Assembly: GCF_050948175.1 (NCBI RefSeq)
Contig: NC_135203.1
Span: 992,001 to 1,056,000 of the forward strand
DNA from: Xylocopa sonorina
Lineage: Eukaryota > Arthropoda > Insecta > Hymenoptera > Apidae
DNA length: 64,000 nucleotides
Direction: 5' to 3'
Shown: one piece after another, positions 26,128 to 38,313 of the stretch
Numbering within the stretch: the first letter of the stretch is position 1
How the letters are laid out: every line of letters begins with the position of its first letter
The notes under the pieces: model-generated
Databases searched by the model: none
Told to the model about the DNA's origin: nothing
The model's input: the letters and a program-made list of their open reading frames with translations, nothing else
Translations under genes and position numbers: made by a program

Positions 26128-26150
26128 GGGGGGGGGGGGGGGGGGGGGGG
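26128..26150 (+). repeat. Poly-G run (G23)
   Basis: An uninterrupted run of 23 guanines. Such runs can form quadruplexes and are difficult to sequence, so the length is uncertain. Confidence 0.9.
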
Positions 26151-29100
26151 TCAACGAAACTCGTGCGGCGAACATGTAATGTGATCTCGATGGATCGAGA
26201 TAAACGTTTTCGTCTTCCCGATACCTGGCTTCTCTCTTCCTCTTTCTCTCTCTTGCTCACCATTTGGTCGACATCGTCATATGCCCGGTGTATCCCACGT
26301 CAGGCATATCTAGTGCTTTAATCCATTCGAGCGTTATCTCGTTGACGAGATAAGTTACCCCGGGTGAGCTGTTTCGTTCGGAATCCTGAATGGTTCTCTC
26401 CTTCGCTTCTGCGAACCATTTTAATCAGAAACAGCGATCGATCGAGATAGACGCGTTCGAAGCTGGCTTCCAGGTCGTAGTGTGGTTTTGTTGACGAGGA
26501 TTAAATCGAACCGGGGCAGGGGGAAGGTTCCTTCGTTGGGTTTCGTAGATGGAGCGCGTGTCGGTGGGTGTCTAGTAAGTGGATAGTTTATGGTGGTCCG
26601 TGGCGCAGCCTAGCCGGGGCCGAGGGTAGCAATTTCGTTCTGTGATTAAAATTTGATGGCGTTAACGGTTATTATACGGTTACCGTATAGCTTTCTTTTT
26701 ACTGCTCTGTAATTGCACACTCTCGGTGGTTTGGAATCGCCTTAATTACAGAGAAATACGGTGACCTTTCGTGAACGCGCTGAATTCATCGGAACGGTTT
26801 ATAGCCTGATCTAGGGTTGGTGATCCGATACCCCGTGGTGGTTCATGGTTTTCTTTTTATTCCGAGACGAGGGCCTATTTTTCCGCGCTCGAATCGAATT
26901 CCGCGTATCGTGCGATGTCTCATATTTAATGCGCAGGATTGCTTTAATTAGACGAATCCGCGTGGATGGTTACTCGATCGAAATTAACCGCAGCTGGCAC
27001 GCCTTCCTATATGTAGAATCAGGATCGACGCATTTCCTATCGTCTATGTTTCGTGTTTAGAGACCGTGTCTGTGGTCTAAACGGGCGAGCATTCAGGAAA
27101 TAGGAGGAACACCTCTTGTCCAATTAACTTAATTAGTACATAGTTCTGGATATTACGATTAATTTGCAAATATTGTTACAAAGACGAACCGTTTGAATCT
27201 ACAAAAAGTAAATTTTAATTGGCAAATAAAATTTATATTATTTACACTTATCATTAAAGAAGATTGGTACTTGTACGGGCATCGATGGATGTAGACATTC
27301 AATTTTTGTTCGTGTTGCTTTTATGAATTTCAGATAAATGTTTAATAGACGAAACAATTATCTGAATTCCTGGAAATAGGGTAGACTTCCGTTCTCCAGA
27401 GATGCGTCGTGATTCTCGAGCAATAATGACTCCCGGTGTAATGTAATTGGATGCGCTGTGCTGGATATAATTCATCCCTGTCTGAACACTTGTGCTGTTT
27501 ACCACTAATTTCATTGATCACAACATTTCCCCAGTGTTACGTACAATTTTATATCAATTTCCTACGTGATCGTACTACAAATCTTGAATTCATAGTTAGA
27601 GACTTTGAAATCTGAATACAAGATCCCTCCAACCATTGTATTTATTTAACAGTCTCTAGAGAGTGGATGACATTTAGAATCATTTGACGTCCCGTACGCA
27701 AGAAATAGCTGTTATTTATCGACGTTCGGTCTTTACACTTTCCTTTCACTGCGCACCTTTTATTTCATTGTACTCGGAACAGTCTGTTGGTAAACAGACA
27801 AGTACATCTTCCTTTATGAAGGGGCAGCACTTTATTTCGCGTTTTATGCTCCACTAGGTCGTGCTGTCGAGCGAGCGTGAGAACTCTTGCATGTAGTTTG
27901 CGCGCGATTTTAATATTTAGCGCTGGGAATCGCCACGAGACGAGCAGCGGTGAAATGATAGTCTTCCGGATTAAAATGCGGCTAGGTAACAGAGAAAATG
28001 CCTTGGAAGGGGTAATGAATTTACAGACGCGCGTTTCATTATGTCGTATTACGCGTTGCATTATGGCGCGAAGCTAGCTTTGAGAAACGAACGGAAAGAA
28101 AGTTAAACGTATAGAGAATTGGGTTAGGCGAGTGGTCCGTGAAACTGATTCAATATGTAGAACGCGTGGACTGGGGATCGTGTACAAACGGCATAGATGG
28201 CGTAATATTATAACGATTAGTTATCGTGTAGAACAATTATTACAGAATTAAACCAGTCCTGGGGGAAGGCGGCTCAGCTAATTACGCTGTGCTCAAAACG
28301 ATTATTACCGTATTAATTTCGTTTTATGCACCTTGTTGCAGGTCCGAAGCGCGGAATAATTCGGAGCAACGACTTCTTTCACTTCCTTCCACAAAATCGG
28401 CCTCCTGTTAGGCTGCAGTTGAATGTCAGGCGACCACAATAAGCTTAAACCATAAAAGAAAAGACAACAACAAAGTAGGTATGCATGCAACGTTATACAC
28501 ATTTCTCTTTCTCTGGCTGTATCTTTTTCCCCGTTCCGCCGTTTCTTTCGCTCGTACCGTGTTCTGATCTTTTTCAAGCGGGTCCAATGCGTCTCGTGTC
28601 TTCGTTGCTCGTTAACCCCTAACCTATCTTAGGGAAAACCTCTCTATGCAGATGCTTGTTCGTTATTCGACAGTGAAATATTCTCGACGAATTCTTCTAT
28701 TTTTGCGCTGGCTCGTGTGAAATAATGAACGGGAGTAAAATACTCTAGCGCGGCAAACTTACCCACCATCTCCTGGGGAATTATTAACAGTAGTCCGTGC
28801 ATGAACGGGCGCGTGCGCGCGCGCGTGCAACCGCGAGCCGTCGGCTCGCAAGCGCCCGTAAATTGTTTAGACGGATATTAAATGCCGTTGAACACATCGT
28901 CGTTGCTGGTTCTCTGTAAAAATTTCTATCCATTTTTCTCAGTTTATCGTTCGTTTATAAGCACTCTTAGAATGTGTTCGTATTCCATTAACCTGAAAAT
29001 TTTAATGCGGCTGAAGGTTCGTCCGTGACAATTGAGAGCTGGTAACATTTATTAAAACGGTACAGTCCCAATTTTTTGTACTTAACTAAAATACCTTCTG

Positions 29101-30177
29101 CAGTTTTTGCTAAATTTCATATGTAGTTAGATTCACTTCTGCAATAATCCTTGAAAAATGTTGTAGCGTTATTTATTTTTCGCTATTATATCACGCTTCT
29201 TGGAGACTTAATGCTTCTTAGTGAATCAACTACGCCAATTCTCAATCTGTGTTTGCACCCCAAACGCTATTTTCTGCCGTGCCCTCTTTCCACTGCTCCC
29301 CCCCCCCCCCCCCCCCCCTCCCCCCTCTTTGCACTTTCTCCACCATCAAACCCGAACCGAAAACGCTGAAATTCGTGAGAGCATGCAAACTGCGTTACGA
29401 CGATAATGGGCGTAGTAAATAAGCAAGTGCAGGCTAAATTATAGCTATCCCCATACCCTCGTCCTACCTTTTCCAGCGCTTTCGCTTAGGATGGCGGTCG
29501 CGAGTGGGGGCAGCTGCTGAAACCACTTAACGAATCCCGCGGATAAAGGGGTTACGCCTGGCTGCACAAAGGAGAACACTCGAAAAAAATATAATTAAAT
29601 GCTTTATTCATAAACCTCCTCCTCTCCGCTCTTCTTGCCCTTTCCCTTTACTTCTGCGCGCGCGTGTGTGCCTGTGTGTCCGTTCGCTACTATCTCTCTC
29701 GTTCTCGCTTTTTTTTTGGCACGGAAGAGGGATAAAGGGTGCAGGGAGCGGTAGATGCAAATGAATGTAAAGCAATTGTTCGATGTGCCCCGGGAAATGC
29801 GACAAACGAGAGTCAGCACTCGCGTTATTACTCCGCGCAAGCCGCAGGTGTATCAGAGAACAAATTTATCGAAAGGACAAGGGACACGTCGTATAGTTTG
29901 AGCGTGAGGGTGGGATAGCGAACATTGCCGGGGCCACGGGGCAAGGTAGGCAGCCAATAACGACACAGTGTTAGGGAAGTCGAGAAAAGTCGCGTGGCGT
30001 GTGAAACAGAGACCGATCGGGGGAAGGAGAGGGATTCCAGGGGTGGGTGAATATCAGAGTCGACTATTCCGGTTGATTTCAGGCCTGCCACTCTCTCCTC
30101 TCGCCCTTTCTTCTCTCTGTCAGCTTGCCCGTTGAAATTACGCTTTCGAGTCACTTCACCGAACGCGATTTGCCTAT

Positions 30178-30182
<5 letters not shown>
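26151..30182. other. Noncoding DNA with a GC-rich foldback and a poly-C run
   Basis: A GC-rich block at 28808-28857 contains alternating GC/GT sequence and a GCGAGCC-GTC-GGCTCGC hairpin. A C21 run lies at 29298-29318. Open frames around them are short and their proline or cysteine richness comes from the homopolymers. No gene is supported. Confidence 0.5.
29298..29318 (+). repeat. Poly-C run (C21)
   Basis: An uninterrupted run of 21 cytosines followed by TCCCCCC. Length may be unreliable for the same reasons as other homopolymers. Confidence 0.9.

Positions 30183-30210
<28 letters not shown>
30183..30210 (+). repeat. (GA)n microsatellite
   Basis: A pure GA run of about 28 bp followed by a G-rich stretch (GGGGTAGGTGGGGTGGGCGG) that is itself potentially quadruplex-forming. 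Confidence 0.95.
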
Positions 30211-30214
<4 letters not shown>

Positions 30215-30631
30215 GGTGGGGTGGGCGGTGAGAGGTAGTTCACCCTCTATCGGCGGAATTTTTGCAATACACTTTTGAATAGCCGCCCATTGCTGCTTGT
30301 GCTCGCTTGTGCTGCTGAACCCGAAGCTTTACAGCAGGACGCACACGCTCGCGTAGCACGCTTATATACATACATGCATGCACACAAAAGTGGAGAAACA
30401 GACGTGGCCCGTAGAGTCCGAGAAAGATGGGGCATAAAGAATATAAGCGGGGATTGGAACAAGGAAAGAGCGTACAAAGTGATAACTGTTCCCTCCTGAA
30501 ACTCGCTTGCTTTGTTGTTCGTAGAAAGGAAAACTGTTCTAGTACAAATTGAACGGTACCGTGTAGGTTACAACTTGCAAATATTCTATTCCTTATCGTT
30601 TATTGGGGTTTTACTTAAAACGTTCCCTGCC

Positions 30632-30655
30632 GCGTGGGGCGTATACGCCCCACGC
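30632..30655. repeat. Perfect 24-bp palindrome, module 1
   Basis: Half-site GCGTGGGGCGTA followed immediately by its exact reverse complement. It lies directly inside the left terminal repeat of the TTAA-flanked element and could be a transposase or host-protein binding site or a cruciform. Confidence 0.95.
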
Positions 30656-30771
30656 TGAACTTTCCGTTCAAGCCATTTGGTATTATCATTGTAAAACGAA
30701 GAATTTTTTAAAAATTCATTATAGAGTCAATTATGGACATCTTAATACTATTGCTGATGCCCTCATTTAAT

Positions 30772-30793
30772 CGTGGGGCGTATACGCCCCACG
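30772..30793. repeat. Perfect 22-bp palindrome, module 2
   Basis: The same palindrome without the outermost base pair of module 1, placed internally. It is followed by CGGCGTG, which resembles the flank of module 3. Confidence 0.95.
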
Positions 30794-31264
30794 CGGCGTG
30801 ATGGGCAATTTTTCTTTACTGTGACTTGTTTTTACCGCATTTCTCTTATTCCGATCAGTCATTTATTCGCGTGTCGTTGATACAATACTTAAAAGTTACA
30901 ATACTAAAAAGTTGTAACATTCTGCGATAGTTACGTGGATAAACCACACTTATGTTTGCCATGTTTTAACAAAGTTCATCGTAACATCCCTTTGTAATTG
31001 CAAAATACAAACTTGAATTTAACCAAAATGTTATATTTTAAATTGATATAGGCATGATAAAAAAAATTATATGTCAGGATGCCACTCGCTTGGCATAATA
31101 ATGTTCAGCCAGTTATTTGTTAATCTAATACCTAGAAAAATAAATTTATTGGTTTGTTGTGTTATGCATGTTAAACTATACAACCTTTCCTTGATAATTA
31201 TGATTTTTGCACTATTTTAATTATTGCAAGGCATACGCCAGAAACAAAATAATACAAATGTAAA

Positions 31265-31288
31265 GCGTGGGGCGCATACGCCCCACGC
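31265..31288. repeat. 24-bp near-palindrome, module 3
   Basis: Same module with a single T-to-C difference near the centre (GGGGCGCATACGCCCC), giving one mismatched pair. It lies inside the right end, next to the GGCTTGAACGGGAA subterminal repeat. Confidence 0.93.
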
Positions 31289-31337
31289 GGCTTGAACGGG
31301 AAGTCTTCAAAAAACGGTCTGGCAGGGAACGTGTTAA

Positions 31338-32090
31338 CCGATTTCGAGTTCGCATAGCTAATTGATTTCACTGTTGTCAAAGATTGTACCAGGAGAATGT
31401 AACACTTACTCTTGTCTCCGTTACAAGTTGTCATAGGTATTATTCGATATTGTTGGTTATCCACGGGTTTAACGTTCTACAAAGTCACTAGTCGAAACTT
31501 GTTTGATCTCGACGGGACTAGGTGTAACCTATAACTCGCGTGCCTAGACTAAGCTCTTCTTCGTTTCCCAAGAGCGTACTTCATCATGCTCGAAACTGAT
31601 TACAAATCGACCTGTAAACGTCTATACAGACGATTTATATAACCCAATTCTACTCTTCTATTGTATCACTGATTAAAATAAGGAATCCATTGAAAAGAGA
31701 AAACGTAGAGGGCGCTGAAACCAGACTCCTCTATTCTATTCGAAGGGTGTCTACTCCTGGCGAATAATTTCTTGCGCGCCGCAAAGGAAACCAAGCTATT
31801 CGTAATAATAATTATTACTAGAAGAGCAGCGCAGGAAGGCAAACGAAATGGGGGTTGGGAATAGGACGGTGGGGATCAGATAGAGGACGCACACACCATC
31901 CGTTCGATGTGTGTGGCTGTACAATCGCACGCGCCCCAGTATCGAACGAAAACGTCGGTGCAAGGAGCGAGAAAGAAGGCAAGGAAATATGGCGCGGTGG
32001 GGAGGACGTACGCGTAGTTCCTACTGGATGGAGGGAGACGAGTATATCGGGCGAGTTTCTGCCGCCGGCGAAACTGGCGTAATTCCAATG

Positions 32091-32093
<3 letters not shown>
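31338..32093. other. Noncoding DNA, no gene recognised
   Basis: Several overlapping open frames on both strands (up to 163 codons) run into the GA repeat at 32094. None has a domain. Confidence 0.45.

Positions 32094-32123
<30 letters not shown>
32094..32123 (+). repeat. (GA)n microsatellite
   Basis: About 30 bp of pure GA repeat followed by GAAAGATAGAG. Confidence 0.95.
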
Positions 32124-32128
<5 letters not shown>

Positions 32129-35100
32129 TAGAGAATATACACAGGTACATATCGCGACACAAAACGGGTCCAGTCATTCTCGAAATAGGCGACTGGAATG
32201 TCAGTTCTTGGTACAGCGCGGGACAGGGACAGTGGGTTAGAAAGAAACGGGATGGAAGAGGAGAGAGCCCGGTTCTACTTATCTGTGGCTCTCTTTCTGT
32301 TGCCAGCACGTTCGTTCTCTTTTTGTCCCCTGCTCGATCCCCCCTAGCTGTTCTTTATAATACCAGCAAGGGAAGGAAAGGAAAAGGCCACCCATGTCTA
32401 GGCCACGATCTTGGAAGGCGCTGAGCAGCCCGTCGGCATAAAGAAGAGGAGAACGACAAACACGACAAGCGGGCCACCGAGAAAGATACCGATGGCATTT
32501 AATAGCTTACCTCGAGAACGTTTTAGATAATGACTGGCTGGGCCTCCGAGTGCCTTCTTTCGTTTGATTCGGACCGTTGGACGAGGCAGGGGGGAGGACG
32601 TTCTCTCTCGTGACGAGAGAAGCAGGAGAGAAAAACGAGCGGATAGATGGATGAAAAGGGAAGTGCACCGCTGGCTTACTGCAGAAGAAAAAATGTACGA
32701 AGTAGAGAATGGCGACGAAACGGAATGATTGATACTGTTCTCTTTTTTTTCTCCGTTTTATGAGCGCCATAAAGAGTAACGTGACCGAACGGGGGAAATT
32801 AATTGGAAACTGTGAACGCGAGCGAGCCGAGTAGTTTGACGTTTAGTTTTTACATGTTTACCCATGTTGTATAATCAAAATAATAATTTTTCAATTAGAT
32901 GCCGTTAATGCCACGTTAATTATTTTGGAAGCTCCCCGTACCGAGACGTAGAAAATTGAAATAACCACGCGGGGCAATAGCCGGCAATCGGGAAAATAGC
33001 GCCGTCGGTGTCTCATTTCCAACAGTTTTTTTGCACACATTTGCGAGCTGACCAGCCGAGGTGGAAAACTCGGTGAAGCGAGAGACGTAGTGTTTGGACA
33101 GAACAAGGAAAAAAACGGCTACCGAGGAGAAATGTTTTTCACATTCGTTTAAATTGAAACGCGGCGGACCACGCTCTAGCTGAATAGTGGGAAAGTGTTG
33201 GAAACGTTTAAATTCACGACAGCGGTTAGCAAACTTGTCCCCAACACTCTTTTTCCTTCCTCGTGAATCAAACATTTTTCAGGCACCGCTACTTTTTGTC
33301 TTGTTTCAATTTTTATAACGATTAGCATTTTTCACTGGACTGTTTTCGTTTTTGTTTCTCTTCGTTGGAAATATCGCGTTTTTTTTCCACTGCGAATATA
33401 AAGATTCCGATCGAAGTTGTGAACTGAGAATCCCGATGAATTTTGCTTCGTGTAGTAACGTGTCTATGAATTATCAAGTTCGTGATTGAAGCACTGGTCG
33501 TGTAAACGATTCTAGTTTCTAGTCTATCATTGATTACCACGGGGAGATACGATTGCAAATTTTGATTGCCCGTGGAGATACGATTCCAATAATATTCAGT
33601 TACCAACAAATGTTTATATACGATTGGATTTCTTTAATTTACTTGGGTTGGAAAATATTTGCGGGAGAGACTGCTAGTCTGTAATAAACTTGAAACGAGA
33701 TACGAAGAACAATTCCTATTCCTATTGTCCTAACGACTACGTGGTGATATCGAATATCGGGGAGATTCACAGGTTGAGCGAGTTCTCGATATTAAGTAAC
33801 TCGCTTTTAAACGAGGGAAACATCGTCGCGTGATTTGCAGTTTATCGGTGATCGACAAAAAAGAAGACGCTGCGTTATCCTGCGGTTCACCGCCTCATGA
33901 CAAAACGGTACCTTTTACCGTGTAATTCACAATTTGCCGTGAACGGGAAAAAATGTACTCGTGCGTGATCTCAGATTTCGCCAAAAATGGATAAATAACG
34001 CATAAAATCGCATAGTGGTGCGCATTAGCCTCGATTCAAACCAATTAGCCAGAGATTAGCACTCTTTTAACGTCACGTGGTAAGTAACATTCGTGTGTCA
34101 CGTGTTGCTCAAACATAGTGTCAGTACATAACCTCTAATCAATTTTGCTCCGCAACGGTTATAGGTTAGACATTTTTTCCAGTTCCTTCAGCAAATCGCG
34201 AACGTGGTTAAACCTCGTTGTGTTGGGCGCTTGTATAGCGAATAGATAACGATCGAAGGTATTTCGCGCGAGATGTCTCATGTTGGAACGCACGAGGTAC
34301 AAAAGGAGTAACGAGTCTACTCTCCGATCTAACGATATCGCGGGAAGTTTAAATACGAATTCGAGCAAATTAAGTCTCGATGGAAAGTAGAAACGCGAAA
34401 TCAGTAAAACTAATTTCCCCTTTTTCCTCCTTCCTTCCCACATGGCACACGTTGGTTAAAATACACTTATGACATCAATTGTTTGCTCTACTATGCAAGC
34501 GCGTTATCCATTTATCGTTTTTCGGAGGAAACGCGTGTAACGCGTAAATAGGCCAAGCGATATGGTGACCTGTTATAATCCAGTCTGAGAATATATTAAT
34601 CGTGAGAAATCGTAGAAAGAATATTTTATCGTACTTTTCTGACACCCTTTCTACTGCGAGATCCTCGCGCTCTTTGTCATGTATCCTGTTCTTTCCTCCT
34701 CGTTTCCTTTCTATGATTCCTCTGCACCATGGCTAATCGCTACGTAATTATAGCCAAGAATCCAATTTTACCTCCAAGGCCCCACTTCCTTTCAGATCCT
34801 TATGTGGCGCGTATTCTAGCCAGGCTTAAAAATCCTTCGAATGCTTCGCATTTAATTATATTCTACAAGGAATTCCATTAACATGATACCTATTACTTGA
34901 TATGGATTCTAAATATTCTCATAAAATGTTAAATTTTATTTATTTTTATTTGTAACATAAGCGCGAGACTCTCTCTTTCTCTCCGTCTTTCTTAACGCTT
35001 TATTCGACTACCATTGATCGATACGTTGGCAAGTTTGAAAAATTAAGTCACTATCTTCGGAGGAAGTTTGATTTCCACGTATCGTCGATAAATCTTGCTG

Positions 35101-37290
35101 CTGATAGTTCGATACCAGTATCGTTCTCGATCTTCACTCCTTCCCACCCTTCCTTCGTTTAAAAAGTTACCAAATTGCTGCCCGCGGCGACGGGCTGACG
35201 TTTCATCGCATAATTTGCAGAGAAGCGAAGTTATGAATCGCGCGTCGATATTATCTCCTCGCAGCCGATACTATCAACCTATGGAAGCATTCTACGTGCA
35301 GGATAGCGCATCTTGCGTGTATAAAGTTCGTATTCGTACGGGCTCGCTTTGGGCGCTATGTCTCGTGTTAAAAAAAATAAAAAAAAACAGCTGCGTAGAG
35401 TTATGCATGTGTGCATTTGCGCGTTCACATAACTCGAGGCAGAAGCAAATCTAGCGTAACACAGTTCGAGTTATTGAAGTTTATATTGGGCTACGGGTTA
35501 TGCTACCGTGCAACAAGCAATTTTTTACGATTTATAAAGGGTTCTCTAGCAAGTCCAATTCAGTCAATTTTCAGTAAATCTATTTAATAATTACATTTTG
35601 AGGTAATTTTAGGGATAAAAAAGATTTCGATAAATAAAAAAAGAATGTTTGATTAACGAGAACTCATTATTGTGTATATTAAACGTTTATTTGATGAAAT
35701 GTTGAGTCGGTATCGATACGGGGCTGCGAAGGGTTAAGTTAATTGCATGTAATACGCGATTGAGAAAACGGTAAGCTTGACTGACTAGTAGAGTAGTCCG
35801 AAACTGTGCGGACAAGTAGTACGAGGTGAACTATAAATACGACCAGCGACCGAGTTTTTCGCACTGCTCCCCGCGCGTGTACATGTATTCTTTTCTCGTT
35901 TGAATTTACGAGTTCTCTCAGTGATTTCTAGCCGTGGATTGGATCAGTTACAAGATTTAAGAGCGAAGTACCAAGCACATAAAGCAAAGTTTGAAATACG
36001 GGCGTTGATCTATTTTTTGACAGGGACACCGTACCATCGGGATTTCTAACTCGAGATTAACTTTGAACCCGGCTTATGTATTTTCCGTTCCAACCAATCG
36101 TACACAATGCCGTGCGCACATATCACTTACGTCGAGAACTATCGGGGTAAACGTTTCACGGGTGAAATACGATTTGCCAGATGGCGACACTTTCTCAGCG
36201 TGAAGGCCGCCCGTATGAATGAAACATCAAATTTTATAACGGTTAAACTTCTTTAATTTTCATAAATCCATGACGTCGTGCAAAAAATATAATTTCGTTA
36301 GTAATTTCCATTTTAAAATTAATATTCCAGAAACGATTATCAGCCGACTGTATTTTAACTTTCTATTGAAACTGGAACATTATGACGATAAGTTCAAAGA
36401 CTCAGGCTTTCGTGATTCCAAAAATGCTACAAATAATATTGCATTGGACGAGTCGACAAACTAATTATTGTAAGCGGAATAAATGCAAATGTTTGTAGCG
36501 TGTAGTAAGTAACACGTGCGAATCCATCAGGGCTCAAGTACAAGTAGTATTTGCACGTTGAACCGCATTGCTAAGCTTTGATTGAGTACCTCTTGAACGA
36601 GCTTACACTCATGAGCATACAATAGACCAGAGTAATGTGTTACGCAGGATCTTATACACAAGTAGTAGTTGGTTTAGGCAATCACTGCCCAAACTAACAT
36701 TCCTCTTTCATAAAAGTCTAGACGCTATTCTTTAAATATTATCTCAACTTGCTTTCTTATTTTCCTTCACATTACGGAATAGCTTTTATTAATAATTCTT
36801 AGTTTCTCTCTATTTTATTTGTACAACATTAGCCACGGTATTTTACAATTTTAACATGGATAGCTGGAAGCAATCAATTTTGACGCATTTAATAATCGCG
36901 AAGCGCAAGAGCGATGACAGTGAGTAGTTAAGATGCGACGAAAACTTCGTAGCTATTTTAACGTGCCGAGTAATTCGAATGGGAACGGAACAATGTTTTT
37001 GTACGACGAATGGTAACGAAACCAATGAAAATGGTACCCTACGGAGACAATAACGCGTGACGATCTCAAGGTCAACGTACAGAGCTCTACAGATAGCGCT
37101 TCTGTCGATGATACACGATGCATAACACTCCCGTTTCATTTTATTTTACTTCAGAAGTAATGCATCAGAAGAATTAAGGAGTTCTCGCTTTCACTACGAT
37201 AATACGTTTATCCCCACGCTTAATAACCGATACGTTAACGCGATACGTTTTTCGATATGGAGCATATCGAACATTTTAACGTATAGCGAA
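32124..37290. other. Noncoding DNA, no gene recognised
   Basis: No exon, RNA gene or complete element recognised. A CGAAGGGTTAA edge near 35728-35738 resembles a single TTAA-type element end without a partner. A TATAAATA at about 35829-35836 has no supported downstream exon. Confidence 0.45.
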
Positions 37291-38094
37291 TCATAACGTG
37301 AAAAATAATATGTAATCCGAGATGTCTGTTTTTTCGTTATATATTTCATTTACAAAGAAAGCATTACTGCATTGAAAGAACAAAAGATAATCAGGAAAAA
37401 TCGTCGCATGGATACACCGCGTGTTACAAGCTGGAACATATTGAAAGCGTATTTTGTGGAATTTCTTTACTTTTGAGAGATCAATTTTTAGCTTGTCGTA
37501 TGTCCGTTTCGAAAGCACAGTTCGTACGTTCGATATTTTCAATATCGTGCGCCAAGGATGAAGAAGAAGAAAGACGAAAATTCTCTCGAAATTGTGATTA
37601 TCGATTCCTCGGCGAATTGAAACGAAAATGCGTGGAAAGAATAATGAGGCGTCTAAGACCGATGTAAGAGCATTGGGAAGTGTGTAATCGTGACAGGGTT
37701 GTATGTGTGCGGTTACGGACGCAAGTATCGCGCTCTTTCTTTTATGGGTGGCGCAGGCGTCTGAGGGTGTAAAACTGTGTAGAAGATGAAGCGGCGCCGC
37801 TTTGTACGAATGTACCTTCAGCGCGCTCCTACAATTAGACCAGTCCCTCGTATTCATTTTGGCGTTCTCCTCCTCGCGCCACGGTATTCTTACGATAGGA
37901 TGAAACAGCGAGAGGAAGGAGGCACAGGCCTGTAAGGACCGAAGGAAACGATGAGAAACGATTCTGAGAAAAAAAGCAGACGCGCCTGGCTGCGAGTGGA
38001 GACGTATCGCTTTGACGGAATCGTATATACGTGTACACGTCGCGCTATACCTAACCTCAAATCTGCATCGTGTCCATTCTATGATACGCACCAC
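37291..38094 (-). other. Unexplained 267-codon open frame, probably not a gene
   Basis: This is the longest open frame outside the transposase and the 7TM gene. It begins with GTG; the first ATG is at codon 80 (about 37857), leaving 188 residues. The translation has no signal peptide, transmembrane pattern or domain that I recognise, and composition shifts from mixed to Phe/Ile/Lys-rich. No clear splice sites or promoter accompany it. It could be a chance frame, a decayed element or a lineage-specific gene; I favour chance. Confidence 0.12.
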
Positions 38095-38124
38095 TTCGTG
38101 ACGTTCGAAAATCTTTTAGAAACA

Positions 38125-38313
38125 CTAGATTTACGTTTTTAGTTAGAATAAGCAATAACATAGATATATTACGGATAAAGCAAATGTGAATTTAGTTCAA
38201 TTTTTATGTCTCTACCTATGAGAGAAACCCCCCTATTGTTTCCTATATTGTTCCCTATCTAGCTTTCAGAATTTTTCGTGTGAACAAAAAAGTAATCGTT
38301 CGCGGAACACAAT
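38125..38313 (+). repeat. Dispersed diverged repeat, copy 2
   Basis: Aligns along its length with 18102-18290 in the same orientation. The best block is the shared 16-mer TTTCAGAATTTTTCGT followed by GAACAA-A-AGT-ATCGTT-GCGGAAC. Terminal repeats and target duplications are not evident, so the class is unknown. Confidence 0.7.

Larger units (their letters stand above)
30615..31337. mobile_element. TTAA-flanked nonautonomous element with palindromic modules (piggyBac-like MITE candidate)
   Basis: TTAA lies at both edges (30615-30618 and 31334-31337). Reading inward, the left end is TTAA-AACGTTCCCTGCC and the right end is TTAA-CACGTTCCCTGCC, a 12 of 13 match. A second inverted pair lies inside: TTCCGTTCAAGCC on the left (about 30661-30673) and GGCTTGAACGGGAA on the right (about 31289-31302). 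Three copies of a palindrome with half-site GCGTGGGGCGTA sit at 30632, 30772 and 31265. The interior is AT-rich and lacks a coding frame, so any mobility would depend on a transposase elsewhere. TTAA edges suggest the piggyBac superfamily, although the CCCTGCC block sits six bases inside rather than directly at TTAA. Confidence 0.7.

Noticed and set aside
26600..26640. GTGGCGCAGCCTAGCCGG resembling a tRNA A box
   Set aside because: No matching B box or cloverleaf pairing downstream.
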